From: Frateuria terrea
Lineage (GTDB): Bacteria > Pseudomonadota > Gammaproteobacteria > Xanthomonadales > Rhodanobacteraceae
Assembly (NCBI RefSeq): GCF_900115705.1
Contig: NZ_FOXL01000004.1
Span: forward strand, 248,001 to 312,000
Direction of reading: 5' to 3'
DNA length: 64,000 nucleotides
Shown here: in pieces, positions 8,601 through 16,595 of the stretch
Numbering within the stretch: position 1 is the first letter of the stretch
Layout of the letters: every line of letters starts with the position of its first letter
Notes under the pieces: generated by a model
Seen by the model: only the letters and a program-made list of their open reading frames with translations
Told to the model about the DNA's origin: nothing
Databases searched by the model: none
Position numbers and translations under genes: made by a program

Positions 8601-11600
8601 CTGCAGCAACCGCCTCAGCAGTGCCTCGTCCCGCTGCCTGTCTTCGGGATGGGTCCAATCGGACCAGGCCCGAGGGGCATGGTCGCTGCCGGCATGGCCG
8701 ACCATCTCCAGCAGCCGGCGATTGGGAAGCAGGGCCAGGCCGCCTTCGAGATGGGCCATGCCCACCGCCGCCTGTTCGAAGGTGACGCGCAGCCGCGCCT
8801 CGCTCTCGCGGAAAGCCGCTTCGGCGGCATAGCGGTCGCTGACATCGATGATGCTGCCGATCAGCTCGACCAGGCCACCGCCCTCGTCGCGGATGGCGTG
8901 CAGGTGGTCGGCGACCCAGGCATAGCTGCCGTCAGCGCGGCGCAGGCGGTATTCGTAGGACCAGCGATCGTGCGTATCCAATTTGCCGTTGAACTCGGCA
9001 AGCACGCGCTCGGCATCGTCCGGGTGCACGTGCTCGGCCCACCACGTGCTGCTGGGAAGCTCGTCCTCGAAGCGGTGGCCGAAGGGGTCCACCTTGGAAG
9101 ACAGCCACACCGGCTCGATCGCGCAATCGGCCGTGGGCCGCAACACGTAGACGAATGCCGGCAACGATTGCAACACTTCGCGCTGCCGTTGCTCCACGCA
9201 GGCCAGTTCGCGCGTCGCAGCCTTGACCCGGGTAAGGTCGGTAATGGTTCCCACCCAGCCCGGTTCATCATCCTGCTCGGCGGACGAACGCAGCCTCACG
9301 GCCTGGATCAGCGCCTGGATTTCGCTTCCATCCGCATGGTGCAATCGGCATTCGGCAACAAAGCTGTCGCTGCCCTCGCGCGTGCGAACCCACGCTTGGC
9401 GAAACGGCGGGGCGTCTTCCGGATGGATCGCGTGCAGCCAGCCGTAGCCGAGATCGTCCGAGGCGTGCCTTCCGGTGAGAATGTCCCAGTGGCTGCTGAT
9501 GTAACGGCACGCCCCTTCCCCATCGGCCTGGAAGATCACCACCGGCGCGGCCATGCACAATGTTTCGAACAGGCGCCGGCTGCGATCGAGCGCGAACTGG
9601 ATCTGTTTGTGCCGGGAGATGTCCTCGATGGCCACGACCATGCGCAGGTCGCTGCCGCTGCCGAACCGAGTCGCCCGCATCTGCATCCAGAGCGGGTTCG
9701 GGTCGTCTCCCCCGGTATAGACGTACTCGCGCTCGAAGGTCTCCGCCTGTTCTTGGACCACGGCGCACAGGCCCGCGTGGATGACCGGCGCCTCGGGGTG
9801 GGTCGACAACGAGATCTTTTCCAGCCAGTTGGATCCCACCACGGCTCGAGGCCGGTCGCGGGTCGCCGGATTGCCCTGCTCCCATGCACGGTTGGTCGCC
9901 AGCACCTTGCCCGTGCGATCGAGGATCGCAATGCGCGACGACAGTGCGCCCAGCGCCGCGCGGCTGAGCAGGTCGCTGTCACGGCGCGCCTGCTGATCCT
10001 CGATCCGGCGCGATTCGTCGCTCGCAAAGCCGACGTAGATTTCGCGGCCTTCGAACTGAACCGACGTGAGAAACACGAACACCGGCAGCTCACGGCCGTC
10101 GCTGCGCCGCAGCTTCACGTGCAATTGTTGCGGTCCTTGGGTCTGGATCACCTGCCGCAGCTGACCCCAGCGCTCGCCGCCGAGACCGGGATGGATGCGC
10201 GTGAGGTCCAGTTGTTCGAGCTGCTGGTTGCTATAGCCGAGCAGCCGGGCGGTGGCCCGGTTGGCGCGCAGGCCATGACCGTGTTCGTCCAGCCAGAACA
10301 CCGAAACCAGCGACTCCTCCAGGGTATGGTTGGCCAGCGTGAGCGAGCGCAGCATGTCGCGCCGCTCGGTCACATCGGTGAGCATGGCGTCCACGCAGTC
10401 GGTGTTCCGGCCCCCCGCGCGGACCACGCACAGGCGTTCGTGGATCCAGCGATGGCGTCCCTTGGCAACGACGATGCGGAATTCGTGCTGGTGCACGCCC
10501 GCTTCGGACACCGCTGCCCAGGCAGCGTTCACGCGTGCGCGGTCCTCCTCGTGCACGAAGCGCTGGAGGACCTCGTCGGCCGAGAGAATCGTCCCCGCTT
10601 CGATGCCCAGCAACTGCCGGGCACCGTCGCTGACGAAATGAACCGGTCGCCCCTCGATCGCCTGCCAGCGGTAGGCCATGCCATCGAGATTGGACAGGAT
10701 CGAGCGCAACCGCGCTTCGTTGTCGCGGATCTCGGCGGTCTGCCGCTGCACCAGTTCCCCCATGCTGCTGGTGAGGCGGCGCAGTTCTTCTTCCGTCCAC
10801 ACTTGCTCGCTGATGTCGCGCGAGGTCACGAGTGCGCGCCGGATCGAACCGTCCGCATCGCGCAAGGGAGCGGCATACACGTCGCGCCAGCGCTGTTCGC
10901 CGGCGATGATCGCTGCGCCACGGAACCGGCTGGCGTCCCCTTCGGCGACACGGGAAAGCGCCTGCTCGGCCAGCCCGCGGTAGGACGGCAACCAACGTCC
11001 GAGCCAGTCCGTACCGATCACCTCTTCGCGTGTCTTGGTGCCCTGTAGCCTGAGGCCACTGGGTGAGACGTCCTGGATCGTGCCGTCCAGACCGACCACG
11101 GTGATCGAGTCCGGGCTCGAATCGAACAAGCTTCGTGCATAGGCCTCGCTCTCGCTCAGTGCAAGGCGCGAGGCTTTCTGCACGTGGATGTCCTGGTGGG
11201 TTCCGGCCACCATGTGCGGGCTGCCGTCCGCACAGCGCTGGATCACGTCGCCGAGCGAGAGCGTCCAGCGCCACTCCCCCGATCGATGGCGCAGGCGGTA
11301 TTCGATCCGCAGCCGCATCGGCTCGGCCGCAACGAGGAATGCCTGCAAGGCGGCCTCGGCGCCTGGCAGATCATCCGGATGCACCAGCGATGCCCAGCCG
11401 GCGTAGCTCATCTCCACGTCGCCGGGCCCATAGCCCAGCAACGAGGGCCAGTCGTTTTCCGAATAGGCACGGCCGCTGCGCACGTCCCATTCCCACAGGC
11501 CCACGTTGGCCGCGCGCACGGCGCGCTCCACACGACGCAGTTTCCGCGCGAGCAGCTCCCGCTCCGCCCTCATGGCGAGTGCCTGGGCGAACAGGTCCGC

Positions 11601-11888
11601 CACTTCGCGCAGGCCGGACTTGTCGGCGCCCTGCGGCGCCCACAGCCGTCCTGCCACGGTACCGTCCGGCATCGACAGCGGGCGGCCGACCCAGCGCGCG
11701 ACCTCTTCCACACCCGGCGCGGGCAAAACCCCGGCCGCCACCGCATCACCCAGCACGGCGACACGCGTGCCCTCCCAATCCACCACCAGGCAGGGCGTAT
11801 TCAGACGCTGCAGTGCAAATCGCTCGAGTGGTGCCAGGGCACCCTGTTCTCCCCCCACGTCAGGGGGCATCGGGATCGGGTGAAGCAT
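5595..11888 (-). CDS. giant multi-PAS hybrid sensor histidine kinase (PAS x~10-HisKA-HATPase-pseudoREC-REC-HPt)
   Basis: About 2097 residues. No transmembrane segment is visible, so it is probably cytoplasmic. About ten PAS/PAC modules occupy residues ~140-1420; successive cores begin at VGLWEWDV, SPDSITVVG, LDGMAYRW, VSVFWLDEH, SSRIAILDR, APVVIFQAD, PAFVYVLRP, AVGMAHLEG, EEATFSFDP and PSCVITIDR. Then come HisKA (MSHEIRTPMNG, His ~1452), HATPase (NAIKFS N-box, DNGIGM, GGTGLGLSI), a degenerate receiver, a full receiver (LIAEDHEINQR, Asp ~1884, VVTKP) and an HPt domain (HRLKSSARSVGA, His ~2034): a complete ArcB/BarA-type phosphorelay. The start is uncertain; ATG 11888 was chosen, GTG 11915 and ATG 11870 are alternatives, none with a good Shine-Dalgarno. 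It leads the operon with REC-EAL and the two-receiver protein, its probable targets. Confidence 0.93.
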   Translation of the reverse strand: MLHPIPMPPDVGGEQGALAPLERFALQRLNTPCLVVDWEGTRVAVLGDAVAAGVLPAPGVEEVARWVGRPLSMPDGTVAGRLWAPQGADKSGLREVADLFAQALAMRAERELLARKLRRVERAVRAANVGLWEWDVRSGRAYSENDWPSLLGYGPGDVEMSYAGWASLVHPDDLPGAEAALQAFLVAAEPMRLRIEYRLRHRSGEWRWTLSLGDVIQRCADGSPHMVAGTHQDIHVQKASRLALSESEAYARSLFDSSPDSITVVGLDGTIQDVSPSGLRLQGTKTREEVIGTDWLGRWLPSYRGLAEQALSRVAEGDASRFRGAAIIAGEQRWRDVYAAPLRDADGSIRRALVTSRDISEQVWTEEELRRLTSSMGELVQRQTAEIRDNEARLRSILSNLDGMAYRWQAIEGRPVHFVSDGARQLLGIEAGTILSADEVLQRFVHEEDRARVNAAWAAVSEAGVHQHEFRIVVAKGRHRWIHERLCVVRAGGRNTDCVDAMLTDVTERRDMLRSLTLANHTLEESLVSVFWLDEHGHGLRANRATARLLGYSNQQLEQLDLTRIHPGLGGERWGQLRQVIQTQGPQQLHVKLRRSDGRELPVFVFLTSVQFEGREIYVGFASDESRRIEDQQARRDSDLLSRAALGALSSRIAILDRTGKVLATNRAWEQGNPATRDRPRAVVGSNWLEKISLSTHPEAPVIHAGLCAVVQEQAETFEREYVYTGGDDPNPLWMQMRATRFGSGSDLRMVVAIEDISRHKQIQFALDRSRRLFETLCMAAPVVIFQADGEGACRYISSHWDILTGRHASDDLGYGWLHAIHPEDAPPFRQAWVRTREGSDSFVAECRLHHADGSEIQALIQAVRLRSSAEQDDEPGWVGTITDLTRVKAATRELACVEQRQREVLQSLPAFVYVLRPTADCAIEPVWLSSKVDPFGHRFEDELPSSTWWAEHVHPDDAERVLAEFNGKLDTHDRWSYEYRLRRADGSYAWVADHLHAIRDEGGGLVELIGSIIDVSDRYAAEAAFRESEARLRVTFEQAAVGMAHLEGGLALLPNRRLLEMVGHAGSDHAPRAWSDWTHPEDRQRDEALLRRLLQREAAAGSLDKRMLRADGSDFWVHVTYSVIDVEGENAPRIFTVVEDTSERRRIQGAANQALSTLDAIEEATFSFDPDTLQIFYVNEGASRQSAYTRTELLSMTLLDLQDPHMRPRVMALLTSAAARPDKGHRLETELACRDGSQLPVEMAVQHIHPAGQPPFYVAVTRDITERRDAHLRLEQLNAELEERVEQRTDALYATNLLLRNKEEQIRAIVENIPSCVITIDRDGIITSANAAVTPVFGMPVNAAVGRDLRELIPGLFEQIFRADLWKDGADHGAGESLLLKGSFEGVAADGDPRSLEVSVSFYQLHGEPQYAAIIRDVREELAAKHELMRARTEAEQASRAKSAFLATMSHEIRTPMNGVLGMSELLLQSPLPRSDREMVETIQQSASTLLDLLDDILDFSKIEAGKLDLEIQPVELERMVEAVCATHAAVADVKGVEMRAYVSPSVPRTIEADPIRVRQILHNLVGNAIKFSAGRKGITGRMALRVDARPCQGQSLEVTIEIRDNGIGMTQEVLGRVFSPFTQGEGTTTRRFGGTGLGLSICKRLVELMEGEIVCHSLPDEGTVFTLTFRFHKGAWTPTELPADSVRSLHALVVSDDQAFLADASTCLQALQVPYQVFGRGEDMARWLGSELDAGVTPNAGKPFVLAGPGAEDWRQLRRMTDAACDQQVPMVAWFPGQLQAAGAVDAGVVPLSRTVLSAFGLEQAMATILGQRPVEAPAPAAMQAFFVSEGVRLLIAEDHEINQRVIQRQLHRLGVRGEITADGEQALNAWRRGGYDAVLADLHMPHMDGYTLARTIREEEARRGLPRIPIIAFTANAIIGDEVRCYEAGMDDVVTKPVELNRLREVLNRWLLSSPPMCKESRSADPVEAAADALSPSRHVDIRVLQQLVGDEPEVVADFLNEFQQGATRLMLSLHAAVTTESWRDAMSIAHRLKSSARSVGAGRMGDLCEQMEQLCADAEAEKKQASALLIDLQEEWQLVDNEITRAPIGRHDA

Positions 11889-12114
11889 AGATAGCCGTGG
11901 CAGGAGGATGGGCACGCATGCCGGCGTGGGGCATCTGCTTTTTCACACGAAGCGGCAGAGCTTGATAGCTTGCACACAATATCGGCACGGTCTGATGAAG
12001 ACTTGAACAGCTGCGCCGGGGACATGCGTGGACCACGGCGCGGCGCCCTGCCCCTCCCTCAAGCTCGCCCCAAGCGCGCCGATATACCACAAAGGTCCGG
12101 TCGCCAAAGTGCCG

Positions 12115-14241
12115 ATGACGAGAACAACCAGCGACCCCTTGTTCGAACTGTGCTACGCATGCGTCGATGCACCCGTGATCGTGCTCGAGGTCGCGTCGGC
12201 CGGCCTGTGCATCTCCCGGGTCAATCCGGCATACGAGCGGTTCTTCGGCCGCAGCGCTGACACGGTGGAGGGTGTCAGCTGGCACCGTGCACTGGGTCAG
12301 CCGCCGTGGCTCGATGACATCGAGGCCGACCTTCGCGGCGGTGAAGTGGTCGAGTGCACCGGCCCCATCGACCTCGATGGCAAGCTTCGCTGGTGCAAGC
12401 TGGTGGCGCACCCCGTGGCCGATGCGGACGATCGGCTCGCGCGGGCCATCGTTACCGTCCATGACGTGACCGAAGGTGTCGCCGCCGAGCAGGCGCGTGC
12501 GTTTCTTGCCAGCCATGACGCGGTATCGGGCCTGCTGCGTCCCGGGCAGGTCAAGGACAACCTTGCCGCGAAACTGGTGCGCGCCGTCACCCAGTGCCAC
12601 CGGTTGTTCGTCTGTTACGTCGACATCGACAAATTCGGCGCCTTCAACGAGACAGACGGCTTCGAGGCGGGCGACCGGCTGCTGCGACAGATCGCCGATC
12701 GCCTGGTCGACGGCGGGCGGGACGTTGCCCTGGTGAGCAGGATCGCCGGCGACGAGTTCATCGTCGGTGGCATCGATGCCACCGGCGACGCGGACATGCT
12801 CGAGGTAGGCCAGCAGTTGCTCGACGAACTGAAGCAACCCATGTCGCTGGGCACCGTCCAAGTGCGCCTTGGCGCGAGCATCGGCATCGCCTGCTTCCCC
12901 GACACCGCGGCCAGTGCGGAGGATCTGCTGCAGCAATCGGCGCTGGCCGCGCGTACCGCCAAGGAGCGCGGTGGCAATCGCGTGCACGTGTTCAATACGC
13001 GCCAGCGCAAGCTGCTCAAGGACCGCATGGATATGGGCGCGCACCTGCGGGGCGCGGTGGCGCGTGGCGAGCTCGAACTTGCCTACCAGCCGGTGGTGAA
13101 TGCGGCCAAGCGGGAGATCACCGGCATGGAGGCGTTGGTGCGCTGGCGCAGCCCGCAGCTCGGGCTGGTGACGCCGGACCGCTTCATTCCCCTGGCCGAG
13201 GACCTGGGACTGATCTCGGACATCGGCCAGTGGGTGCTGGTACAGGCCTGCCAGCAGGCGCGCCGCTGGCTCGATTGCGGCGTCGGCGATTTCGTCCTTT
13301 CGGTCAACGTATCGGGTCTGCAGATGCGCGGGCAGCAGGTCATCGAAGACGTGAGCCGCGCCCTGGACGGCGCACGCCTGCCGCCACGCTACCTGGAACT
13401 GGAATTGACCGAGAAGGCGATCATGGGTGATCCCGACCATGTCGCATCGCTCATGCGCGAACTGCGCAAGATCGGCGTGAGCCTTTCGATGGACGACTTC
13501 GGCATCGGGCATTCCAGTCTCGGCCTGATGCAGCGTTTTCCGGTCAACCGGCTCAAGATAGACCGCACCTTCGTATCCGCGGTGCCCAATGACATCGGGG
13601 CAGCCCGTATCTGCCGCGCGATCATCGGGCTGGCGCACGAATTCGGTTGCACTGTGGTCGCTGAAGGCGTGGAAACGGCGTTGCAACTGGGGTTCCTCGA
13701 ACGCAACGGCTGCGAATTCGCGCAAGGAAATCATCTGGGCGAGCCGGTCGGTGCGGAAGGCATGCTTGCGCGGCTGCGCAATCCGTCGCTGCAGAACGCC
13801 GATGGTGCCCACCGGGGCGACGCCGGCTCGATCCTGCTGGTGGACGACGAGCAGAACGTCCTGCGCGCCCTCGCTCGGTTGCTCCGCCGCGACGGGTACA
13901 CGATCCACACCGCCGGGACGTTCCTGCAAGCGTTCGAGATCCTTGGTAACGCGGCGGTCGACGTGGTGGTCTCCGACCATCGGATGCCCGAGGGTCGTGG
14001 GACCGAATTCCTCGGCAAGGTGAAGGAAACCCATCCGCGCACGATTCGCATGATCCTCAGCGGCTACGCGGATATCGGCGCGGTCACCGAGGCCATCAAC
14101 GGAGGAGCCGTGTACCGCTTCCTCACCAAACCGTGGGTCGACGACGATCTTCGCAGGGTGATCCGCGATGCCGTTTCCGCGGCCCGCCGCGAACCTCAGG
14201 GTAACGCGGCGAGCCATGCAGGTGGCCAGCGCTCGTCATGA
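12115..14241 (+). CDS. PAS-GGDEF-EAL-REC c-di-GMP turnover protein
   Basis: 708 residues from ATG 12115 (MTRTTSDPLFEL); an in-frame GTG at 12028 would add 29 residues and cannot be excluded, as neither start has a strong Shine-Dalgarno. An N-terminal PAS domain (about 10-120) precedes a GGDEF domain with AGDEF at 211-215, a tolerated variant of GGDEF. The EAL domain has EAL at 339-341 and intact SVNVS, ELTEKA, MDDFGIGHSS, LKIDRTF, AEGVET and QG motifs. Residues ~575-690 form a C-terminal receiver (LLVDDEQN, phosphoacceptor Asp ~621 in SDHRMPEGRG, FLTKPW), as in RpfG-type receivers but here C-terminal. It could both make and degrade c-di-GMP; the EAL side looks fully competent. It is transcribed divergently from the hybrid kinase and converges on the response-regulator gene 20 bases away. 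Confidence 0.9.
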   Translation: MTRTTSDPLFELCYACVDAPVIVLEVASAGLCISRVNPAYERFFGRSADTVEGVSWHRALGQPPWLDDIEADLRGGEVVECTGPIDLDGKLRWCKLVAHPVADADDRLARAIVTVHDVTEGVAAEQARAFLASHDAVSGLLRPGQVKDNLAAKLVRAVTQCHRLFVCYVDIDKFGAFNETDGFEAGDRLLRQIADRLVDGGRDVALVSRIAGDEFIVGGIDATGDADMLEVGQQLLDELKQPMSLGTVQVRLGASIGIACFPDTAASAEDLLQQSALAARTAKERGGNRVHVFNTRQRKLLKDRMDMGAHLRGAVARGELELAYQPVVNAAKREITGMEALVRWRSPQLGLVTPDRFIPLAEDLGLISDIGQWVLVQACQQARRWLDCGVGDFVLSVNVSGLQMRGQQVIEDVSRALDGARLPPRYLELELTEKAIMGDPDHVASLMRELRKIGVSLSMDDFGIGHSSLGLMQRFPVNRLKIDRTFVSAVPNDIGAARICRAIIGLAHEFGCTVVAEGVETALQLGFLERNGCEFAQGNHLGEPVGAEGMLARLRNPSLQNADGAHRGDAGSILLVDDEQNVLRALARLLRRDGYTIHTAGTFLQAFEILGNAAVDVVVSDHRMPEGRGTEFLGKVKETHPRTIRMILSGYADIGAVTEAINGGAVYRFLTKPWVDDDLRRVIRDAVSAARREPQGNAASHAGGQRSS

Positions 14242-14261
14242 GTTCCGGTGCGCGCAACGCA

Positions 14262-14816
14262 CTAGAGATTGTCCTCGTCCAGGTAGATCGCGCCACGTTC
14301 GTCGCGCTCCACCCGAGTGATGCCGGGGCACTCGGACTCCAGTTGGCGCAGTTCGGCTTCCTGGCGCGAGATGGTGCCCTGCTGGACACGTACCAGATCC
14401 GCCAGCCGCTGGTTCTCGCGGCTTAGCGTATAGACGTGCAGCGCCTGGATCACCGCAAGCTGCAGTTCGTTGTCGTCCCAGGGTTTGCCGACGAAGCGAA
14501 AGACCTGAGTGTCGTTGATCGCCGCCACCATCGTGGGCAAATCAGCATGACCGCTGATGATGATGCGAGCGATGTCCGGCTGGTATCGGATCGCCTCGCG
14601 CAAGAAGTCCAAGCCACTCATGGCCGGCATGCGGAAATCTGTGATGACCAGATCGTAAGGCTCGCTCTGCAGACTGGTCAGCGCCAGCGAGGCGTCGGTG
14701 TACGCGCTGATGCGGCAGGGAGCGCCGAGTCGCTCCGCGCCGATACGGTTGATTACGCGTGAGAGCGCGCTGAGGATCGCCGGTTCGTCATCCAGGAGCA
14801 GCAATTTGTAGGTCAT
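14262..14816 (-). CDS. single-domain-type response regulator with C-terminal helical tail
   Basis: 184 residues. A receiver domain occupies about 1-125: LLLDDEPAI acidic residues, phosphoacceptor Asp60 in VITDFRMPAMSG, IISGHAD and the FRFVGKPW lysine. The FRMP/SGHAD/GKPW style matches the RpfG/HupR subfamily of receivers and closely resembles the C-terminal receiver of the PAS-GGDEF-EAL-REC protein next door. The tail (about 135-184) is a charged helix with no recognised output domain. The gene follows the histidine-kinase gene by 4 bases, so the two form a two-component pair. Confidence 0.85.
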   Translation of the reverse strand: MTYKLLLLDDEPAILSALSRVINRIGAERLGAPCRISAYTDASLALTSLQSEPYDLVITDFRMPAMSGLDFLREAIRYQPDIARIIISGHADLPTMVAAINDTQVFRFVGKPWDDNELQLAVIQALHVYTLSRENQRLADLVRVQQGTISRQEAELRQLESECPGITRVERDERGAIYLDEDNL

Positions 14817-14820
14817 GTTC

Positions 14821-16038
14821 TCACTCGGTGAACGCTGGATTGCCCCTGGCCTGCTTGACCGGGAGCGTGATCAGGAAAACGGTCCCTGCGCCGACGCGCG
14901 AGCGAACCGTCAGGTCGCCGCCGTGTTTCTTGATGATGCCGTAGCTGATGGAAAGTCCAAGACCGGTGCCACGGCCGACCTCCTTGGTGGTAAAGAACGG
15001 CTCGAAGATCCGTGGCAGGACGTGCTCCTCGATGCCGCAACCGTTGTCCTTGATCTCGATCCACACGTGGTGCGGCCCCCTGCCAGTGTGGATCTCGATC
15101 AGGCCGTTCTGTCCAACGGCCTGGGTGCCATTGACCAGGATGTTCATCAGCACCTGGTTCAATTCCGTCGGGTTGCACTCCACCAGGGGCAGTTCTTCGA
15201 AATAGGTCGCGAAACCGATCGAGTTTCCACTCAGGCTGCGCACGATGCCAAGCGTCGTCTCGATGGCCCGGTGTATGTCGAAGAGCCGAAACCCTTCGGT
15301 GGCATCGATGCGGGAAAAATCGCGCAGGTTCTGCACGATCTGGCGGATACGTTCCACGCCTTCCCGCGATTCGGCCAGGAGCAGCGGCAGGTCTTCCACG
15401 ATCATCGGAAAGTCGATGGCCTGCTTGCGCGCATCCAGTGTGGTCAGCTTGCCCGCAGTCGTGCTGCCTTCCTCTCGGATGATTTCCTCGCACACTTCGA
15501 CCAAGCCGAAGAGCTTGTTGACGTAGTCCTGCAACGATCCCAGGTTGGACTGCACGTAGCAGATGGGATTGTTGATCTCGTGAGCCATGCCGGCGGCCAG
15601 CTGTCCCACGGTGGCGAGTTTTTCGGCGTGAACGAGGCTCTGCCGTTCCAGCAACTGCTTTTCCTGTTCTGGACCGGCCATCGCTCCCGGCGGCTGGACC
15701 GCACTGGCCGGACGAATCGTTACGCTGGTCAATTCCGATCCATCGGCACAGGGCCTCCACTGGCGTACGATCCCCAGCGAACCGCCGCCCTCGAGCGCGC
15801 ACGCTCTGCGGTCTTCCCACCCATCGCCGGCGGCCTGCGGTCTCGCCCGAACCTCGGGCGGCGGTCCCTCCACTAGGCTGAGTAGTCCCTCGGTCACGCC
15901 CGCACTCACCACCGAGGCAAGCCGGCGGGCGGCCGCATTGGCATGGCGAACCCTGCCCTCCTGGTCGAGCAAGATCACGGACAACGGCAGGGAGTCGAGG
16001 ATGACTTGGGCGTCCAGCGGTGTTGCGGCAAGTGACAT
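14821..16038 (-). CDS. PAS-containing sensor histidine kinase
   Basis: 405 residues with no membrane segment. An N-terminal PAS-like region (about 10-110; SVILLDQEGRVRHANAAA) is followed by a HisKA_4-type dimerisation domain (KLATVGQLAAGMAHEINNP, phospho-acceptor His ~153) and an ATPase domain with an NILVNGTQAV N-box, DNGCGI, FFTTKEVGRGTGLGLSI. This NtrB/ZraS-like H-box family often partners receivers without DNA-binding output. It sits 4 bases upstream of the response-regulator gene. Its own start (ATG 16038) has no evident Shine-Dalgarno, and it is divergent from the pilus operon across about 560 bases of regulatory DNA. Confidence 0.9.
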   Translation of the reverse strand: MSLAATPLDAQVILDSLPLSVILLDQEGRVRHANAAARRLASVVSAGVTEGLLSLVEGPPPEVRARPQAAGDGWEDRRACALEGGGSLGIVRQWRPCADGSELTSVTIRPASAVQPPGAMAGPEQEKQLLERQSLVHAEKLATVGQLAAGMAHEINNPICYVQSNLGSLQDYVNKLFGLVEVCEEIIREEGSTTAGKLTTLDARKQAIDFPMIVEDLPLLLAESREGVERIRQIVQNLRDFSRIDATEGFRLFDIHRAIETTLGIVRSLSGNSIGFATYFEELPLVECNPTELNQVLMNILVNGTQAVGQNGLIEIHTGRGPHHVWIEIKDNGCGIEEHVLPRIFEPFFTTKEVGRGTGLGLSISYGIIKKHGGDLTVRSRVGAGTVFLITLPVKQARGNPAFTE

Positions 16039-16260
16039 GGTTTAGCGTGGCCGAGAGTATCGAAAGGAACGCGGCGCCCATACTCGCGCGCAAGAGGCGT
16101 GCCAGACCGCCGTGCAAACACGGAACGCCACGCTGTGCTCCCGTGTCGGCACTCGCGCCAACGGCTTGAGGGCGCAAGCAGCCCCGCTGCGGCGTCGAAG
16201 GCACCTCAAGCGGTCGGGGCTGAGTCAGGCATCGATAGATGCATCGAATACGTGGAAAAG

Positions 16261-16276
16261 CGTGACGATCGTCACA
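16261..16276. promoter_or_regulatory. CRP/Clp-like palindrome 1 upstream of pilus operon
   Basis: CGTGA-CGATCG-TCACA, one mismatch to TGTGA-N6-TCACA and a near-perfect dyad. Its centre is 25 bases from palindrome 2. Confidence 0.5.
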
Positions 16277-16285
16277 CGGAGTAAA

Positions 16286-16301
16286 TGTGACGGCCATCAC
16301 G
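16286..16301. promoter_or_regulatory. CRP/Clp-like palindrome 2 upstream of pilus operon
   Basis: TGTGA-CGGCCA-TCACG, one mismatch to the consensus. Together with palindrome 1 it makes a tandem pair about 2.4 helical turns apart, roughly 210-230 bases before the predicted transcription start. Confidence 0.55.
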
Positions 16302-16413
16302 TATGGACGTTTTCTTAAAGCGGGACGTGTCCAAACCGTCAATTTGTTGTTCCAGACGTCAACATATCGGCGTCGGTTGATCGAGTGATCGGCCTGCGCA
16401 TTTCGTCAGGAGA

Positions 16414-16429
16414 TGTGAGGTCGATCACA
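16414..16429. promoter_or_regulatory. perfect CRP/Clp consensus site upstream of pilus operon
   Basis: TGTGA-GGTCGA-TCACA matches the CRP consensus half-sites exactly. In Xanthomonas Clp, a CRP homologue, binds such sites and is released by c-di-GMP (established for that genus; inferred here). Its centre is about 80 bases upstream of the start predicted from the sigma-54 element. Confidence 0.65.
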
Positions 16430-16474
16430 ACTGCTCATGGTTTGGGTGCGTTTTACACATAGGTACCGGACTGC

Positions 16475-16489
16475 TGGCACAGCCATTGC
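16475..16489 (+). promoter_or_regulatory. sigma-54-type -24/-12 promoter for the pilus operon
   Basis: TGGCAC-N5-TTGC matches the conserved GG and GC elements of the RpoN consensus (TGGCACG-N4-TTGCW) at the exact spacing. It predicts a transcription start near 16501, 95 bases before the pilin ATG. A sigma-54 promoter would need an enhancer-binding activator of NtrC/FleQ type, which is not in the window. Confidence 0.55.
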
Positions 16490-16595
16490 CTTGTCTGCAT
16501 CGAGCGAACAAACAAGGGGGCGCATCGTGCAAAACCTTTTGCTCGTCGACAAACATTGCCCGCGCCTTCGCGCGCTTTTCAGGAAAACAGTCCCA

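Larger units (their letters stand above)
16039..16595. other. 557-base regulatory intergenic region between the histidine kinase and pilus operon
   Basis: No convincing gene is present; the short frames here have no family features. The right half holds three CRP/Clp-like palindromes and a sigma-54-type promoter, listed separately, all oriented sensibly for the pilin gene. The predicted leader from about 16501 to the pilin start is about 95 bases and ends with an AGGAAA Shine-Dalgarno at 16581-16586. Confidence 0.6.

Noticed and set aside
7533-11048. 1171-codon open frame on the plus strand opposite the hybrid kinase
   Set aside because: It is an antisense shadow of a GC-rich gene; the minus strand encodes clear PAS and kinase motifs while this frame has none.
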